In this document: positions 8,601-17,110 of the stretch, piece after piece | Layout: each line of letters starts with the position of its first letter | How positions within the stretch are numbered: position 1 is the stretch's first letter | NCBI RefSeq assembly: GCF_013423785.1 | Contig: NZ_CP058952.1 | Span: 2,693,665 to 2,757,664 of the forward strand | Direction: 5' to 3' | Source of the DNA: Chitinibacter fontanus | Lineage (GTDB): Bacteria; Pseudomonadota; Gammaproteobacteria; Burkholderiales; Chitinibacteraceae | DNA: 64,000 bases | Notes under the pieces: model-generated | Databases searched by the model: none | Told to the model about the DNA's origin: nothing | Seen by the model: the letters and a program-made list of their open reading frames with translations, nothing else | Position numbers and translations under genes: made by a program

Positions 8601-9848
8601 ATGAACTTTAAGCGTTCCGTTCTCGTTGGTGCTGCAGTATTCGCTGCATCAATCATGTCTGCTCAAGCTGCAACTAAAGTTGAGTTCTGGTCTCATTCAT
8701 TGGCTCCAACTTACGATGCATACCACAAGCAAGTTGTTGACAAGTTCAACGCTGAACACAAAGACATCGAAGTTGTTCAGAAAGATTTGGGCTGGGGCGC
8801 AATGAAGCCAGCTATCGTTGCTGCAGTTGCTGAAGGTAACGTACCAGGCTTGGCATTGGTTCCAACTAACTGGATGGTTGAAATGGCTCCTAAGCTGTTG
8901 ACTCCAGTTGACAGCATCATCAATAAAGCTCAGTTCACTGGCGCTGCTTTGGCAAATGCGACTACTGACGGCAAAATCTACGGCTTCCCTTCTTACCAAG
9001 TTACTGCCGTAATGGTTTACAACAAAGACATGCTGGCTAAAGCTGGCGTGAAACCAGAATTCAAAACTCTGGACGACGTATTCGCTGCTGCGAAAAAAAT
9101 CCAAGCTGCAACTGGTAAACCAGGTTGGGCGCCAAAACTGCAAGACGGTTTCACTGGTTGGTTCATGTTTGAAGGTCTGCCAGTTATTCAAAACGGCAAA
9201 GCTGTTTACAACAGCCCAGCTCACGTAGCTTTGGTTCAAAAATTTGCTGATGCTTACAAAGCAGGTACTATCGTTAAAGATACTAACCTGACATTTGACG
9301 AACAAATCGCTATGTTCGCAAACGGCGGCGTTGCTATGTTCGCTGAAGGCGGCCACGCAGTTAAGAAAATTAAAGACGCGAACCCAGCTGCTTACAAAGC
9401 TGCTGACGTAACGACTTTCCCATTGGGTGACAACGGCAAGTTGGCATTCGGCGGCTGGACTACTATGTACGTAGTTCCAAAAGGCCAGAAAGACATGAAA
9501 TCAGTAGGTGTGGTTGGTAACTTCATCACTGGTGAGTGGGCTCAAGAGCAATTCGCTAAAGCTTCTTACACATTTGCTTCTACTAAAAATGCAAATGCAG
9601 CTGCAGCTAAAGACCCAGCTCTGAATGACATGACTGATCCAGGCAAAAAAGCATTCAAAATGGGTGGTTTGGTTATCGACAAAACTCGTCACTTGTTCCT
9701 GAAAGATTTGCCAGGTAACGTTGATGAAGGCGCATTGTCTAAAGCAATGGACGCTAAAATCGAAGCTGCTTTGCAAGGCCGTATTTCTGTGAAACAAGCT
9801 TTGGATGAAGCAGTAGCTGATTCTAACAAACGTCTGTCTGCTAAATAA
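8601..9848 (+). CDS. Periplasmic sugar-binding protein of an ABC transporter
   Basis: Extracellular solute-binding protein, family 1 (MalE/UgpB type), that captures a sugar in the periplasm and delivers it to the permeases encoded downstream. The open frame begins at 8571, but ATG 8601 has TTAGGAG six bases upstream and starts a clean signal peptide (MNFKRSVLVGAAVFAASIMS, cleavage after AQA). Mature part begins ATKVEFWSHS. About 415 residues. Codon choice is strongly uniform, as expected of a highly expressed protein. A strong terminator directly after it would let it be made in excess over the permeases. Ligand is unknown; GlcNAc or chito-oligosaccharide is suggested by the adjacent kinase and regulator. 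Confidence 0.9.
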   Translation: MNFKRSVLVGAAVFAASIMSAQAATKVEFWSHSLAPTYDAYHKQVVDKFNAEHKDIEVVQKDLGWGAMKPAIVAAVAEGNVPGLALVPTNWMVEMAPKLLTPVDSIINKAQFTGAALANATTDGKIYGFPSYQVTAVMVYNKDMLAKAGVKPEFKTLDDVFAAAKKIQAATGKPGWAPKLQDGFTGWFMFEGLPVIQNGKAVYNSPAHVALVQKFADAYKAGTIVKDTNLTFDEQIAMFANGGVAMFAEGGHAVKKIKDANPAAYKAADVTTFPLGDNGKLAFGGWTTMYVVPKGQKDMKSVGVVGNFITGEWAQEQFAKASYTFASTKNANAAAAKDPALNDMTDPGKKAFKMGGLVIDKTRHLFLKDLPGNVDEGALSKAMDAKIEAALQGRISVKQALDEAVADSNKRLSAK

Positions 9849-9867
9849 TATTAGCTAGTTAGATTAG

Positions 9868-9905
9868 AGCGGTAAGTGCGAATAGCACTTACCGCTTTTT
9901 GCTTT
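9868..9905 (+). terminator. Intra-operon terminator after the solute-binding protein gene
   Basis: Perfect 12-bp stem AGCGGTAAGTGC / GCACTTACCGCT with loop GAATA and a T-rich tail. It lies between the binding-protein gene and the permease genes. Confidence 0.88.
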
Positions 9906-10223
9906 TTGGATCTAATATAATTATTTAATTATTTATGTAGTGGGCTAATTGGCAATTTCTATCTGATAATAAAGCTCATATTAATTTGAAATTTTAGTTT
10001 TGTAGTTTAACTGTTTGATTTTGTAAGGGTTTTGCTGTTGTGTTGTTGGGAACGAAGTGAGGTTTTGCTGCGCAAAAAGGGTAATGCAAATATGTAATTT
10101 TTGCATTGCCTAAGTTATAATGCGGGCACTGTAAATGCGTGCGTGTTTGGTTAATATCAAGTCACAAACGCTGAGTATTGGGTTATTATCTACCTTGTCT
10201 GTAACGCACCGAAGAGTCGAAAC
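9906..10223 (+). promoter_or_regulatory. Second promoter/operator region, before the permease genes
   Basis: A 318-base gap after the terminator. It contains a perfect -10 box TATAAT (10116-10121) with, just upstream, an inverted repeat AATGCAAA (10083-10090)-N9-TTTGCATT (10100-10107) covering the expected -35 area, where no good -35 hexamer is seen. The repeat resembles the one at 7972-7996 in sharing GCAAA and TGTAAT words, so a common regulator is possible. This suggests the permeases and ATPase are also transcribed on their own. Confidence 0.5.
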
Positions 10224-11099
10224 GTGAAAAACTCCAACTTTATGGCCTATTTCTTCTTGGCCCCCGCCTTGATCTTGATGGGTGTTTTTGTATTTTGGCC
10301 CGTGGGTTTCAACACCTATTTGGCTTTTAATCATTATGAAATTGCAGGGGGAGCTGTAGAGTGGAATAACTTTGATAACTTCCGCCGCATTTGGGAAGAG
10401 GATCTTTTTCATCAAGCGGTAAAAAATTCATTGTTGTTCTTGCTAGTGGTTCCATTTATCCAGTTGCTTTCGCTGTTGATTGCTAAGCTGGTAAATAACA
10501 AGATGCCTGGCATGACCTTCTTCCGTGCGGTTTACTACATTCCAGTTATTACAGCAATTTCAATTGCCGGTATCGTTTGGCAGTTCGTATTCAAATACGA
10601 TGGTATGTTGAACTCATTCCTTTCAACCATCGTTCATCTGTTCCATATTTTCCCGCAAGACAAAGTTGTTGATATCGATTGGTTGGGTGATCCAGATATC
10701 GCAATGTACTCGATCATGATTTTTACGCTGTGGAAAGGTTTGGGTTACTACATGGTACTGTATCTCGCAGGCTTACAAGCTATCCCTGCAGAGGTGGAAG
10801 AAGCCGCGATCCTTGACGGTGCAAATGCTTGGGAGCGTTTCTGGAAAATTACAATTCCTATGGTTAAACCGACCATTCTGCTGTGTACCATGCTTTCAAC
10901 AATCGGTGCGTTGAAAGTGTTCCTAGAGGTATTGGTATTAACAGACGGTAAAGCAGAGACATATACCGCGCTCTACTACGTATATGACCAAGCGTTCCGC
11001 AACTATGACTTCGGCGTTGCTGCTGCAGCTGGTCTGGTTGTGACCTTCTTCTGCATGATCTTGGCCGCTATCCAATTCCGTTTCTTTGGCGATAAATAA
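10224..11099 (+). CDS. Sugar ABC transporter permease (MalF/UgpA type)
   Basis: Inner-membrane subunit of a CUT1 carbohydrate importer. 291 residues with six hydrophobic segments and the EAA loop (EEAAILDGANAWERFWKITIP) that docks the ATPase. Translation appears to start at GTG 10224, with GAAGAG seven bases upstream. Twenty-three bases precede the second permease gene. It works with the binding protein at 8601, the permease at 11123 and the ATPase at 12119. Confidence 0.9.
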   Translation: MKNSNFMAYFFLAPALILMGVFVFWPVGFNTYLAFNHYEIAGGAVEWNNFDNFRRIWEEDLFHQAVKNSLLFLLVVPFIQLLSLLIAKLVNNKMPGMTFFRAVYYIPVITAISIAGIVWQFVFKYDGMLNSFLSTIVHLFHIFPQDKVVDIDWLGDPDIAMYSIMIFTLWKGLGYYMVLYLAGLQAIPAEVEEAAILDGANAWERFWKITIPMVKPTILLCTMLSTIGALKVFLEVLVLTDGKAETYTALYYVYDQAFRNYDFGVAAAAGLVVTFFCMILAAIQFRFFGDK

Positions 11100-11122
11100 T
11101 CGGCCAACTAGGAGAAAATAAT

Positions 11123-12058
11123 ATGTTTAAGAGTAAGGAATTGAACCGCCTCGTTACGATGGCACTGCAATATGCAAGCTTGATGGCGTTCGGTTTGTTC
11201 ACGATGTTTCCACTGTTGTGGGCGGTGTCGTTCGGTTTGTCGAGCGATGGTTCTTACGCCTACTTGTTCCCACAAAGTTTTGTGCCGCACGTTAGTGGCG
11301 GTGATGGTACCTACAGTATTGGTACTACCTTGGTATGGTTTGAGCGTGTATTCGTTGAAATTCCATTTTCAACTTATTTCAAAAACTCTGTGATCATTAC
11401 GACCTTAGCCGTAGTGGGTACGGTGGTGATTTCAGTTCTTGCGGCCTATCCATTAGCGCGGATGCGTTTTGCTGGCCGTAATTTCATCTTTGTTGCCATT
11501 ATTGCAACCTTGATGCTGCCACAAGAAACTGCCTTGGTACCGAACTACATCACCATCGTAAAGCTGGGTAACTTTGCAGATTGGCTGCAATTAACGTTGA
11601 CTGGTAGCGATGCTGCGACGTGGAAAAAGCTGATTGGTATGAATAGCTATCTGGGTGTGGTATTGCCAGGTATCGCAGGTGCTTTTGGTATCTTCTTGAT
11701 GAAGCAAGCGTTTGAAGCGGTTCCACAAGATTTGATTGACGCAGCCCGTGTTGACGGTGCGACAGAAATGCAGATTCTGTGGCGCGTGATGTTGCCAGTA
11801 ACTACGCCTTCAATCGCTGCGTTGGCGATCTTCACCTTGGTTAACCAATGGAATGAGTACATCTGGTCTTCAATTGTGATGCGTGCAAAAACCATGCAGC
11901 CATTGGCGGTTGGTGTATTTAACGACTTAACTGGCCCGTTGTCTGGCTCGCAAAATACATTGATGGCTGCCATCGTCTTGACGGTGATCCCAGTACTCGT
12001 GTTCTTTGCCTTCACACAACGATTCTTTATCTCCGGCATGGATGGCGCTGTTAAGTAA
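11123..12058 (+). CDS. Sugar ABC transporter permease (MalG/UgpE type)
   Basis: Second inner-membrane subunit of the CUT1 importer, 311 residues. Six hydrophobic segments and an EAA loop (IDAARVDGATEMQILWRVMLP) are visible; the C-terminus FISGMDGAVK is the usual MalG-type ending. The ATG at 11123 follows TAGGAG. A long hydrophilic loop of about 50 residues after the first membrane segment is normal for MalG-like proteins. Confidence 0.9.
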   Translation: MFKSKELNRLVTMALQYASLMAFGLFTMFPLLWAVSFGLSSDGSYAYLFPQSFVPHVSGGDGTYSIGTTLVWFERVFVEIPFSTYFKNSVIITTLAVVGTVVISVLAAYPLARMRFAGRNFIFVAIIATLMLPQETALVPNYITIVKLGNFADWLQLTLTGSDAATWKKLIGMNSYLGVVLPGIAGAFGIFLMKQAFEAVPQDLIDAARVDGATEMQILWRVMLPVTTPSIAALAIFTLVNQWNEYIWSSIVMRAKTMQPLAVGVFNDLTGPLSGSQNTLMAAIVLTVIPVLVFFAFTQRFFISGMDGAVK

Positions 12059-12118
12059 TCAGTAGCCCATGTATCGGTGTAACTACATACCTAATTTGAG
12101 AATTAAGGAAATTTAAAA

Positions 12119-13225
12119 ATGGCTAGCGTAACTCTTAAAAACATCAAAAAGAACTACACCAAAGATGTATGTGTCATTAAAGGCGCGGATCTTGAGATCA
12201 AAGATGGTGAATTCGTTGTATTCGTAGGCCCATCTGGCTGCGGTAAATCAACGCTGATGCGTATGATTGCCGGTCTGGAAGACATTACAGCGGGTGAGTT
12301 GTACATTGGCGATACATTGTCGAATGACATCCACGCGTCAAAACGCGGTATTGCGATGGTGTTCCAGTCTTACGCACTGTACCCACACATGACTGTGTAC
12401 GATAACATGGCCTTCGCTCTGAAATTGGCTGGTACACCGAAAGCCGAAATCGATCAGCGCGTGAAAAAAGCCGCTGAAGTATTGCAAATGACTCATTTGC
12501 TAGAGCGTAAACCTAAAGCATTGTCAGGTGGTCAGCGCCAGCGTGTTGCGATTGGTCGTTCAATCGTACGTAATCCAAAAGTATTCTTGTTCGACGAGCC
12601 ATTGTCTAACTTGGACGCTTCATTGCGTATGAATATGCGTGTTGAATTGTCTAAATTGCACCAAGAATTGAAAACCACCATGCTGTATGTAACGCACGAT
12701 CAGGTTGAGGCGATGACCTTGGCTGACCGTATCGTGGTATTCAATGCGGGTGTGATTCAGCAGGTTGGTACGCCGCTGGAAATGTACGAAAACCCATCAA
12801 ACTTGTTCGTAGCTGGTTTCTTGGGCTCACCAAAAATGAATATTTTTGAAGCGCAAGTTGTTGGCGTAGAACAAAATGCAGCGGTTGTTCGTTTGCCAAA
12901 AGGCATTAGCGTACGTGCGGCAGTTAATGCTTCAACTGCGAAAGTAGGCGATAAAGTGACCTTGGGTATTCGTCCTGAGCACATCCAATTGTGCGCTGAC
13001 AATGATCCAGAAGGCATTCCAGCACGTGTTGATTTGACCGAGCACTTGGGTGATATCGTATTGGCTTACGTTGAAATTCCAGGTATTAACGAAATCATTT
13101 GCGCGAAATTGCCATCAAATATGACTGGCCTGAAATATGGTGATTCAGTACGCATCAAATTCCCAGAAGCGCATAGCATGTTGTTTGATGCTGAAGGTAT
13201 CGCGTTCAAACGTGTTCGTGCTTAA
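12119..13225 (+). CDS. Sugar ABC transporter ATP-binding protein (UgpC/MsmK/MalK type)
   Basis: Cytosolic ATPase that drives the importer. Walker A GPSGCGKST, Q-loop VFQSYALYPHM, signature LSGGQRQRVAIGRS, Walker B VFLFDEPLSNLD and switch histidine VTHDQ are all intact. A C-terminal TOBE/OB domain of about 120 residues (IRPEHIQL...) is the regulatory part seen in MalK-like ATPases. 368 residues. Sixty bases separate it from the permease gene; AAGGAA is the ribosome site. MsmK/UgpC-type ATPases may serve several importers. Confidence 0.93.
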   Translation: MASVTLKNIKKNYTKDVCVIKGADLEIKDGEFVVFVGPSGCGKSTLMRMIAGLEDITAGELYIGDTLSNDIHASKRGIAMVFQSYALYPHMTVYDNMAFALKLAGTPKAEIDQRVKKAAEVLQMTHLLERKPKALSGGQRQRVAIGRSIVRNPKVFLFDEPLSNLDASLRMNMRVELSKLHQELKTTMLYVTHDQVEAMTLADRIVVFNAGVIQQVGTPLEMYENPSNLFVAGFLGSPKMNIFEAQVVGVEQNAAVVRLPKGISVRAAVNASTAKVGDKVTLGIRPEHIQLCADNDPEGIPARVDLTEHLGDIVLAYVEIPGINEIICAKLPSNMTGLKYGDSVRIKFPEAHSMLFDAEGIAFKRVRA

Positions 13226-13240
13226 TTATCTAAGTGTCTC

Positions 13241-13268
13241 AAAAAACCCGCTACGGCGGGTTTTTTTA
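13241..13268 (+). terminator. Rho-independent terminator of the sugar ABC operon
   Basis: AAAAAACCCGC / GGCGGGTTTTTTT hairpin with a short loop, 15 bases after the ATPase stop. Confidence 0.9.
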
Positions 13269-13302
13269 TTGCCGTGGCTGGCTGCCGCTTCTTATTTTTA
13301 TT

Positions 13303-13351
13303 GGGTATATCCTTGTGGCCTAGTGTTTTCTTGCATTCTACGGGCATACAT
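13303..13351. repeat. 49-nt interspersed element, copy 2 (variant right end)
   Basis: Left end GGGTATAT with inner CCTTGTGG, right end CATACAT at the same 43-49 position as in two other copies. It sits in a convergent gap between two terminators. Confidence 0.6.
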
Positions 13352-13354
13352 ATG

Positions 13355-13376
13355 AAAAAGCCCGCGCTAGCGGGCT
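13355..13376 (-). terminator. Terminator of the aldo-keto reductase operon
   Basis: Stem AGCCCGC / GCGGGCT with loop GCTA; on the minus strand it is followed by TTTTT. It lies 25 bases after the aldo-keto reductase stop. Confidence 0.8.
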
Positions 13377-13400
13377 GTAAACTTAGGGTAATTTAAATAC

Positions 13401-14438
13401 CTATTGAGCCGGGCTAGTGCAGCGCCGATGGATTGCCTCGATTTGTTGCAAGATCTCATCGCTTAAATGAATCTCTTGAGCTGCAATATTTTCTGCAAGC
13501 TGGTCCATCTGAGTTGCGCCAATGATAGTGCTGCTGACATACCAGCGACTATACAGCCACGCGAGGGCGAGTTGTGCGGTGCTTAAGCCATGTGTGTGAG
13601 CCAGCTCGTGATAGGCCTTAATCGCAGCGGGTACATGCGGTTTGAGGTAGCGAACACCAAAATTAGCAAATTGAGTCATCCGGCCTGAGGCTTGCGGATT
13701 GTCGATATATTTACCTGACAATAAACCAAATGCTAGCGGGCTATACGCCAGTAAACTCACTTGTTCGCGATGGCAGGCTTCACTGAGTCCGTGATCAAAA
13801 TTTCGATTGATCAGGTTGTAAACATTCTGAATCGTTTGGATCGTAGGGAGATTTTCGCGCTCCGCTACTTTAATAAATTCAGCTACGCCCCATGGTGTTT
13901 CATTAGAAACCCCGATATAGCGCACTTTGCCGGCACGAACCAAGTCGGATAGTGCTGAAAGTTGCTCTTGTACGCTTGGCGCATTAGCGTATTCTTGGCT
14001 GGGCTCATAATAAGTTTGTCCAAACATCGGTACATGTCGCGCAGGCCAGTGAATTTGGTAGAGATCGAGATAATCGGTCTGCAAGCGCTGAAGAGAAGCA
14101 TTACACGCAGTGATGATTTGCTCGCGTGTTAATTGTGGGCCACCACGAATCCATTCCATGCCACGATTGGGGCCTGCCACTTTGCTGGCAATGACTAGCT
14201 TATCGCGGGATTGGTGTTGCAGCCACGTGCCAATATAGCTTTCGGTTACGCCTTGGGTGCCCGCCTTGGCGGGAACAGGATACATTTCAGCGGTATCGAT
14301 GAAATTAATACCCTGTGCTAAGGCATAATCGAGTTGTTGGTGGGCCTGCGACTCAGTATTTTGTTCGCCAAAAGTCATTGTCCCTAAGCAAATCTGCGAA
14401 ACCTGTAGCGTAGAGCGGCCTAATTGGGTGTATTTCAT
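13401..14438 (-). CDS. tas: NADP(H)-dependent aldo-keto reductase, Tas-like
   Basis: TIM-barrel oxidoreductase of the AKR superfamily; physiological substrate not known. Start MKYTQLGRSTLQVSQICLGTMTFG and the active-site block FIDTAEMYPVP are those of E. coli Tas, and the NADP-binding end SSTIIGATQMDQLAEN is present. 345 residues, full length. The block after the catalytic tyrosine reads PVPAKAGTQG where, as I recall it, Tas proteins have PVPPRPETQG, and the DNA there contains a short CCCGCC/GGCGGG palindrome. It overlaps the upstream TraB/GumN gene by four bases, so the two are translationally coupled. Confidence 0.9.
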   Translation of the reverse strand: MKYTQLGRSTLQVSQICLGTMTFGEQNTESQAHQQLDYALAQGINFIDTAEMYPVPAKAGTQGVTESYIGTWLQHQSRDKLVIASKVAGPNRGMEWIRGGPQLTREQIITACNASLQRLQTDYLDLYQIHWPARHVPMFGQTYYEPSQEYANAPSVQEQLSALSDLVRAGKVRYIGVSNETPWGVAEFIKVAERENLPTIQTIQNVYNLINRNFDHGLSEACHREQVSLLAYSPLAFGLLSGKYIDNPQASGRMTQFANFGVRYLKPHVPAAIKAYHELAHTHGLSTAQLALAWLYSRWYVSSTIIGATQMDQLAENIAAQEIHLSDEILQQIEAIHRRCTSPAQ

Positions 14439-15349
14439 GGTTTTTTGCTCGCTGCACTTACCGCGCTCACTTTGTAGCCAGCGCCACGCAAGGCCGCCAA
14501 GAGCCCATCGCTACCTTTGACTTGTGCTGCACTAACAGTAAAGAACGCATCGCCTTTGCCTAACGGAGTTTTTAGTCGTTCGACCAGCGCTTGATTGCGT
14601 TTGGCTTTATGGTTTTTGCGCCATTCTTTAAACCACGCTTGTTCTGCTTTGGGTAGGGCGATGGTTTCAAATTGGGCCAATGGATCAATCGATTCGAGAT
14701 CTGATTTGATATAAGCCGCCATGTTTTTCTTATAGGCATCTTCTAGAGCGGCTTGATTGGCGATAAAGGCATCTATCAGGATCAGTTGCCGCGCCAAGGG
14801 GATGGACTGAAATGGGTTGAGCTGTTGTTCTATGCTTTCGAGGGCAAAATAGGGCTTATTAGTTTCGGTCGCATACTGGAACACGTACTCATCCATCGGC
14901 ACGTTTTCTTTGCTCTGGCGCGGAGAGAACAGCAACATGGTGGCCGCCCATGGGTGCAGTTTGGCCGATACATTGGCTGGGTAGCCGCGGGCGGCAAGTA
15001 GCGGTGTGATTTTCGCGTAGCGCTCAGCCCCTAATGCATTGGCAAGTGGAGCATCCTTGCTGACCATCGCCTGAGCGAGTTGGATCGAAGAATTCATGTC
15101 GCTGTAGTATTCGGTGCCAATAAAGCGCGAATTGAGCAACGCTGGCTCAACCTCGGGCTTGAATTCAACACTGTGACCTTCCGGCGTTTGCACTGTTGCT
15201 AACAACCACGAGGGGTTGGTATTGGCGCTTTCGATTTTCCAAAGTACGGCTTTGGCATTGGTGTTCTTTTCAGCACTGGCTGAGCAGCCCATCAGGCTAA
15301 GACAGGCACAAAATGCGAGAGTCAATACAGGGTGTAAACGTGCAAACAT
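14435..15349 (-). CDS. TraB/GumN family lipoprotein
   Basis: 304 residues. The N-terminus is a lipoprotein signal (hydrophobic stretch then LMGC, with Cys about residue 22), so the protein is probably anchored in the outer membrane facing the periplasm. The remainder has the TraB/GumN pattern: LWKIES...PSWLLATVQTPEGH near the start, GTEYYSDMNSS, and a C-terminal FFTVSAAQVKGSDGLLAALRGAGYKV. In many family members the early motif is LxGTxHv; here it is LLATVQT, so the usual His is absent. Function is unknown, with peptidase-like roles proposed for relatives. First gene of a two-gene unit with the aldo-keto reductase. Confidence 0.8.
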   Translation of the reverse strand: MFARLHPVLTLAFCACLSLMGCSASAEKNTNAKAVLWKIESANTNPSWLLATVQTPEGHSVEFKPEVEPALLNSRFIGTEYYSDMNSSIQLAQAMVSKDAPLANALGAERYAKITPLLAARGYPANVSAKLHPWAATMLLFSPRQSKENVPMDEYVFQYATETNKPYFALESIEQQLNPFQSIPLARQLILIDAFIANQAALEDAYKKNMAAYIKSDLESIDPLAQFETIALPKAEQAWFKEWRKNHKAKRNQALVERLKTPLGKGDAFFTVSAAQVKGSDGLLAALRGAGYKVSAVSAASKKP

Positions 15350-15486
15350 ACGAACAAACCTTTATGCAACGAGGTACGAAAGTCCATAAGTATATACGGG
15401 AGGTGAAGCGCTGCGCAGTGATTTATCGGTGTGCATGCATTGATTAATGATGTTTAATCCGGCGGCATTTTTTACTGTTATCAATT

Positions 15487-15515
15487 AAAAAGCCGCACCT
15501 CATCAAGGTACGGCT
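15487..15515 (-). terminator. Terminator of the ammonium transporter gene
   Basis: On the minus strand, AAGCCGTACCT / AGGTGCGGCTT with one G-U pair, followed by a short T run, 25 bases after the amt stop. Confidence 0.75.
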
Positions 15516-15538
15516 TTGCTTTGATTGGAAGGACTTGC

Positions 15539-16741
15539 TTACCAGTTGGTCTCACGCTCTGGGCTAGCTGAAATTTGGTGGATGCTTAAATCGGCTCCAT
15601 TGAATTCTTCTTCATCACTGAGGCGGATACCGACCGTTTTTTTGAGTAGGCCATAAACCAGATAGCCACCGACAAAAGCAATCACCACCCCTAAGAGCGT
15701 CCCAACGAGTTGTGCCAGAATACTTACTCCGCCTATGCCACCCAAAGCTTTGCTGCCAAATAGGCCTGCAGCAATACCGCCCCATGCGCCACAAATGCCA
15801 TGTAGTGGCCAGACCCCTAGTACATCATCGATCTTCCATTTGTTTTGGGTGACCGTAAACAGGTAGACAAAGATGCCGCCTGCTACACCACCAACGACCA
15901 GCGCACCAAGTGGATGCATGATATCTGAGCCAGCACAAACTGCCACCAAGCCAGCTAAAGGGCCGTTGTGGATAAACCCCGGGTCATTTTTACCCATCAC
16001 CGTTGCAACTAGCGTGCCGCCCACCATGGCCATGAGTGAATTCATCGCAACCAAGCCGGAAATGCCTTCGATTTTTTGTGCGCTCATCACATTAAAACCA
16101 AACCAGCCAACAATCAGAATCCACGCGCCCAAGGCCAGAAAAGGGATGCTTGAAGGTGGATGTGCCGCAACGCGACCCTCTTTGCTGTAGCGGCCACGAC
16201 GCGCACCAAGATGGAGCACCGCAGCCAAGCCAATCCAGCCGCCAACAGCATGTACAACGACCGAACCCGCAAAGTCATGGAAGGTGGCGCCAAACCACGC
16301 TTTAAATAAATCCTGCACACCATAATTGTTATTCCACATCATCCCTTCAAAGAAGGGGTAAACCAGGCCAACCAAAATGAATGTAGCGGCTGATTGCGGA
16401 TGAAATTTGGCGCGCTCTGCAATCCCGCCCGATACAATCGCTGGAATAGCTGCCGCAAACGTCAGTAAAAAGAAAAATTTCACCATGCCATAGCCGCTGG
16501 CAGCATTGAGCTCGCTGACCGGAACAAGCATATGAACGCCATAGGCAATGGTATAGCCAACAAAAAAGTAGGCAATCGCTGATACTGCAAAATCGGTCAG
16601 GATCTTAACTAGGGCATTCACCTGATTTTTTTTGCGCACAGTACCGAGCTCCAGAAATGCGAAGCCGGCATGCATTGCCAAAATCATAATCGCGCCCAAT
16701 AAAATAAACAGTACGTCCGTACTGGTGCGAAAAGCGTCCAT
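15539..16741 (-). CDS. amt: Ammonium transporter (Amt/MEP/Rh family)
   Basis: Inner-membrane ammonium channel of 400 residues with eleven hydrophobic segments. The family signature DFAGSVVVHAVGGWIGLAAVLHLGAR is present (twin-histidine region) together with a second pore block HPLGALVVGGVAGGIFVYL. No obvious cleaved signal peptide (start MDAFRTSTDVLFILLGAIMI), unlike E. coli AmtB. No glnK gene is adjacent, which is unusual because amtB and glnK are commonly paired. A sigma-54 promoter and NtrC-like sites lie directly upstream, so nitrogen-limitation control is likely. Confidence 0.94.
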   Translation of the reverse strand: MDAFRTSTDVLFILLGAIMILAMHAGFAFLELGTVRKKNQVNALVKILTDFAVSAIAYFFVGYTIAYGVHMLVPVSELNAASGYGMVKFFFLLTFAAAIPAIVSGGIAERAKFHPQSAATFILVGLVYPFFEGMMWNNNYGVQDLFKAWFGATFHDFAGSVVVHAVGGWIGLAAVLHLGARRGRYSKEGRVAAHPPSSIPFLALGAWILIVGWFGFNVMSAQKIEGISGLVAMNSLMAMVGGTLVATVMGKNDPGFIHNGPLAGLVAVCAGSDIMHPLGALVVGGVAGGIFVYLFTVTQNKWKIDDVLGVWPLHGICGAWGGIAAGLFGSKALGGIGGVSILAQLVGTLLGVVIAFVGGYLVYGLLKKTVGIRLSDEEEFNGADLSIHQISASPERETNW

Positions 16742-16782
16742 GTGTACTCTCGTGTGTGATCATTTTTATGGCATGTGCACTA

Positions 16783-16797
16783 GCAAAGAGCGTGCCA
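16783..16797 (-). promoter_or_regulatory. Sigma-54 promoter of the ammonium transporter
   Basis: Minus strand reads TGGCAC-N5-TTGC, an exact -24/-12 sigma-54 element. The -12 GC lies 42 bases before the ATG, predicting a leader of about 30 nt. Confidence 0.85.
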
Positions 16798-16798
16798 G

Positions 16799-16919
16799 CG
16801 CTCAAAGCTGGTGCGAAGTGAAGATATTCGTCGGCGGTTTGGTGCTCTGTTGAATATCTTTGCTTGATTATGGTGCGTTGAGCGGTGTGTGATCGTGGTC
16901 TTTGCGTTAATTTGGTGCG
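16799..16919 (-). promoter_or_regulatory. Array of NtrC-like half-sites upstream of amt
   Basis: Four TGGTGC words occur in the same orientation at 16809, 16840, 16871 and 16913, spaced 31, 31 and 42 bases, that is near three, three and four helical turns. Three of them (those at 16809, 16871 and 16913) extend to G-C-N4-A-N3-TGGTGCG and partly match the NtrC dyad TGCACCANNNTGGTGCA. They lie about 36 to 140 bases upstream of the predicted start point. Confidence 0.6.
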
Positions 16920-16982
16920 CAGGTTTGAGCTGAAGGGCTACCAAATTAGCTGAGGAAGGAATGCCGTTTGTATAGTTTTAAT

Positions 16983-17031
16983 GGGTATGTGCTTGCGGAT
17001 ATTTATTAATATGCCTTCATAGCCCATACAT
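16983..17031. repeat. 49-nt interspersed element, copy 3 (variant right end)
   Basis: Left end GGGTATGTGCTTGCGGATAT, A/T-rich centre, right end CATACAT. The first half is close to copy 7 (36821), sharing GATATTTATT at the same offset. Confidence 0.7.
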
Positions 17032-17065
17032 GCCATAGTATGCCGCGTTAGATCATGCCAAGACG

Positions 17066-17090
17066 TAAAAAAACCCGCCGTGGCGGGTTT
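17066..17090 (-). terminator. Terminator of ppa
   Basis: Minus strand AAACCCGCC / GGCGGGTTT followed by a run of T's, about 20 bases after the ppa stop. Confidence 0.88.
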
Positions 17091-17110
17091 GGATGGCTTA
17101 GCCTTAATGC

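Noticed and set aside
8697..9356. 219-codon open frame antisense to the sugar-binding-protein gene
   Set aside because: It is a by-product of the strong codon bias of the real gene; it has no ribosome site and no family resemblance.
12067..12095. CCCATGTATCGG...CTACATACC between the permease and ATPase genes as another interspersed element
   Set aside because: The distance is about 27 bases, not 49, and the ends only partly match.
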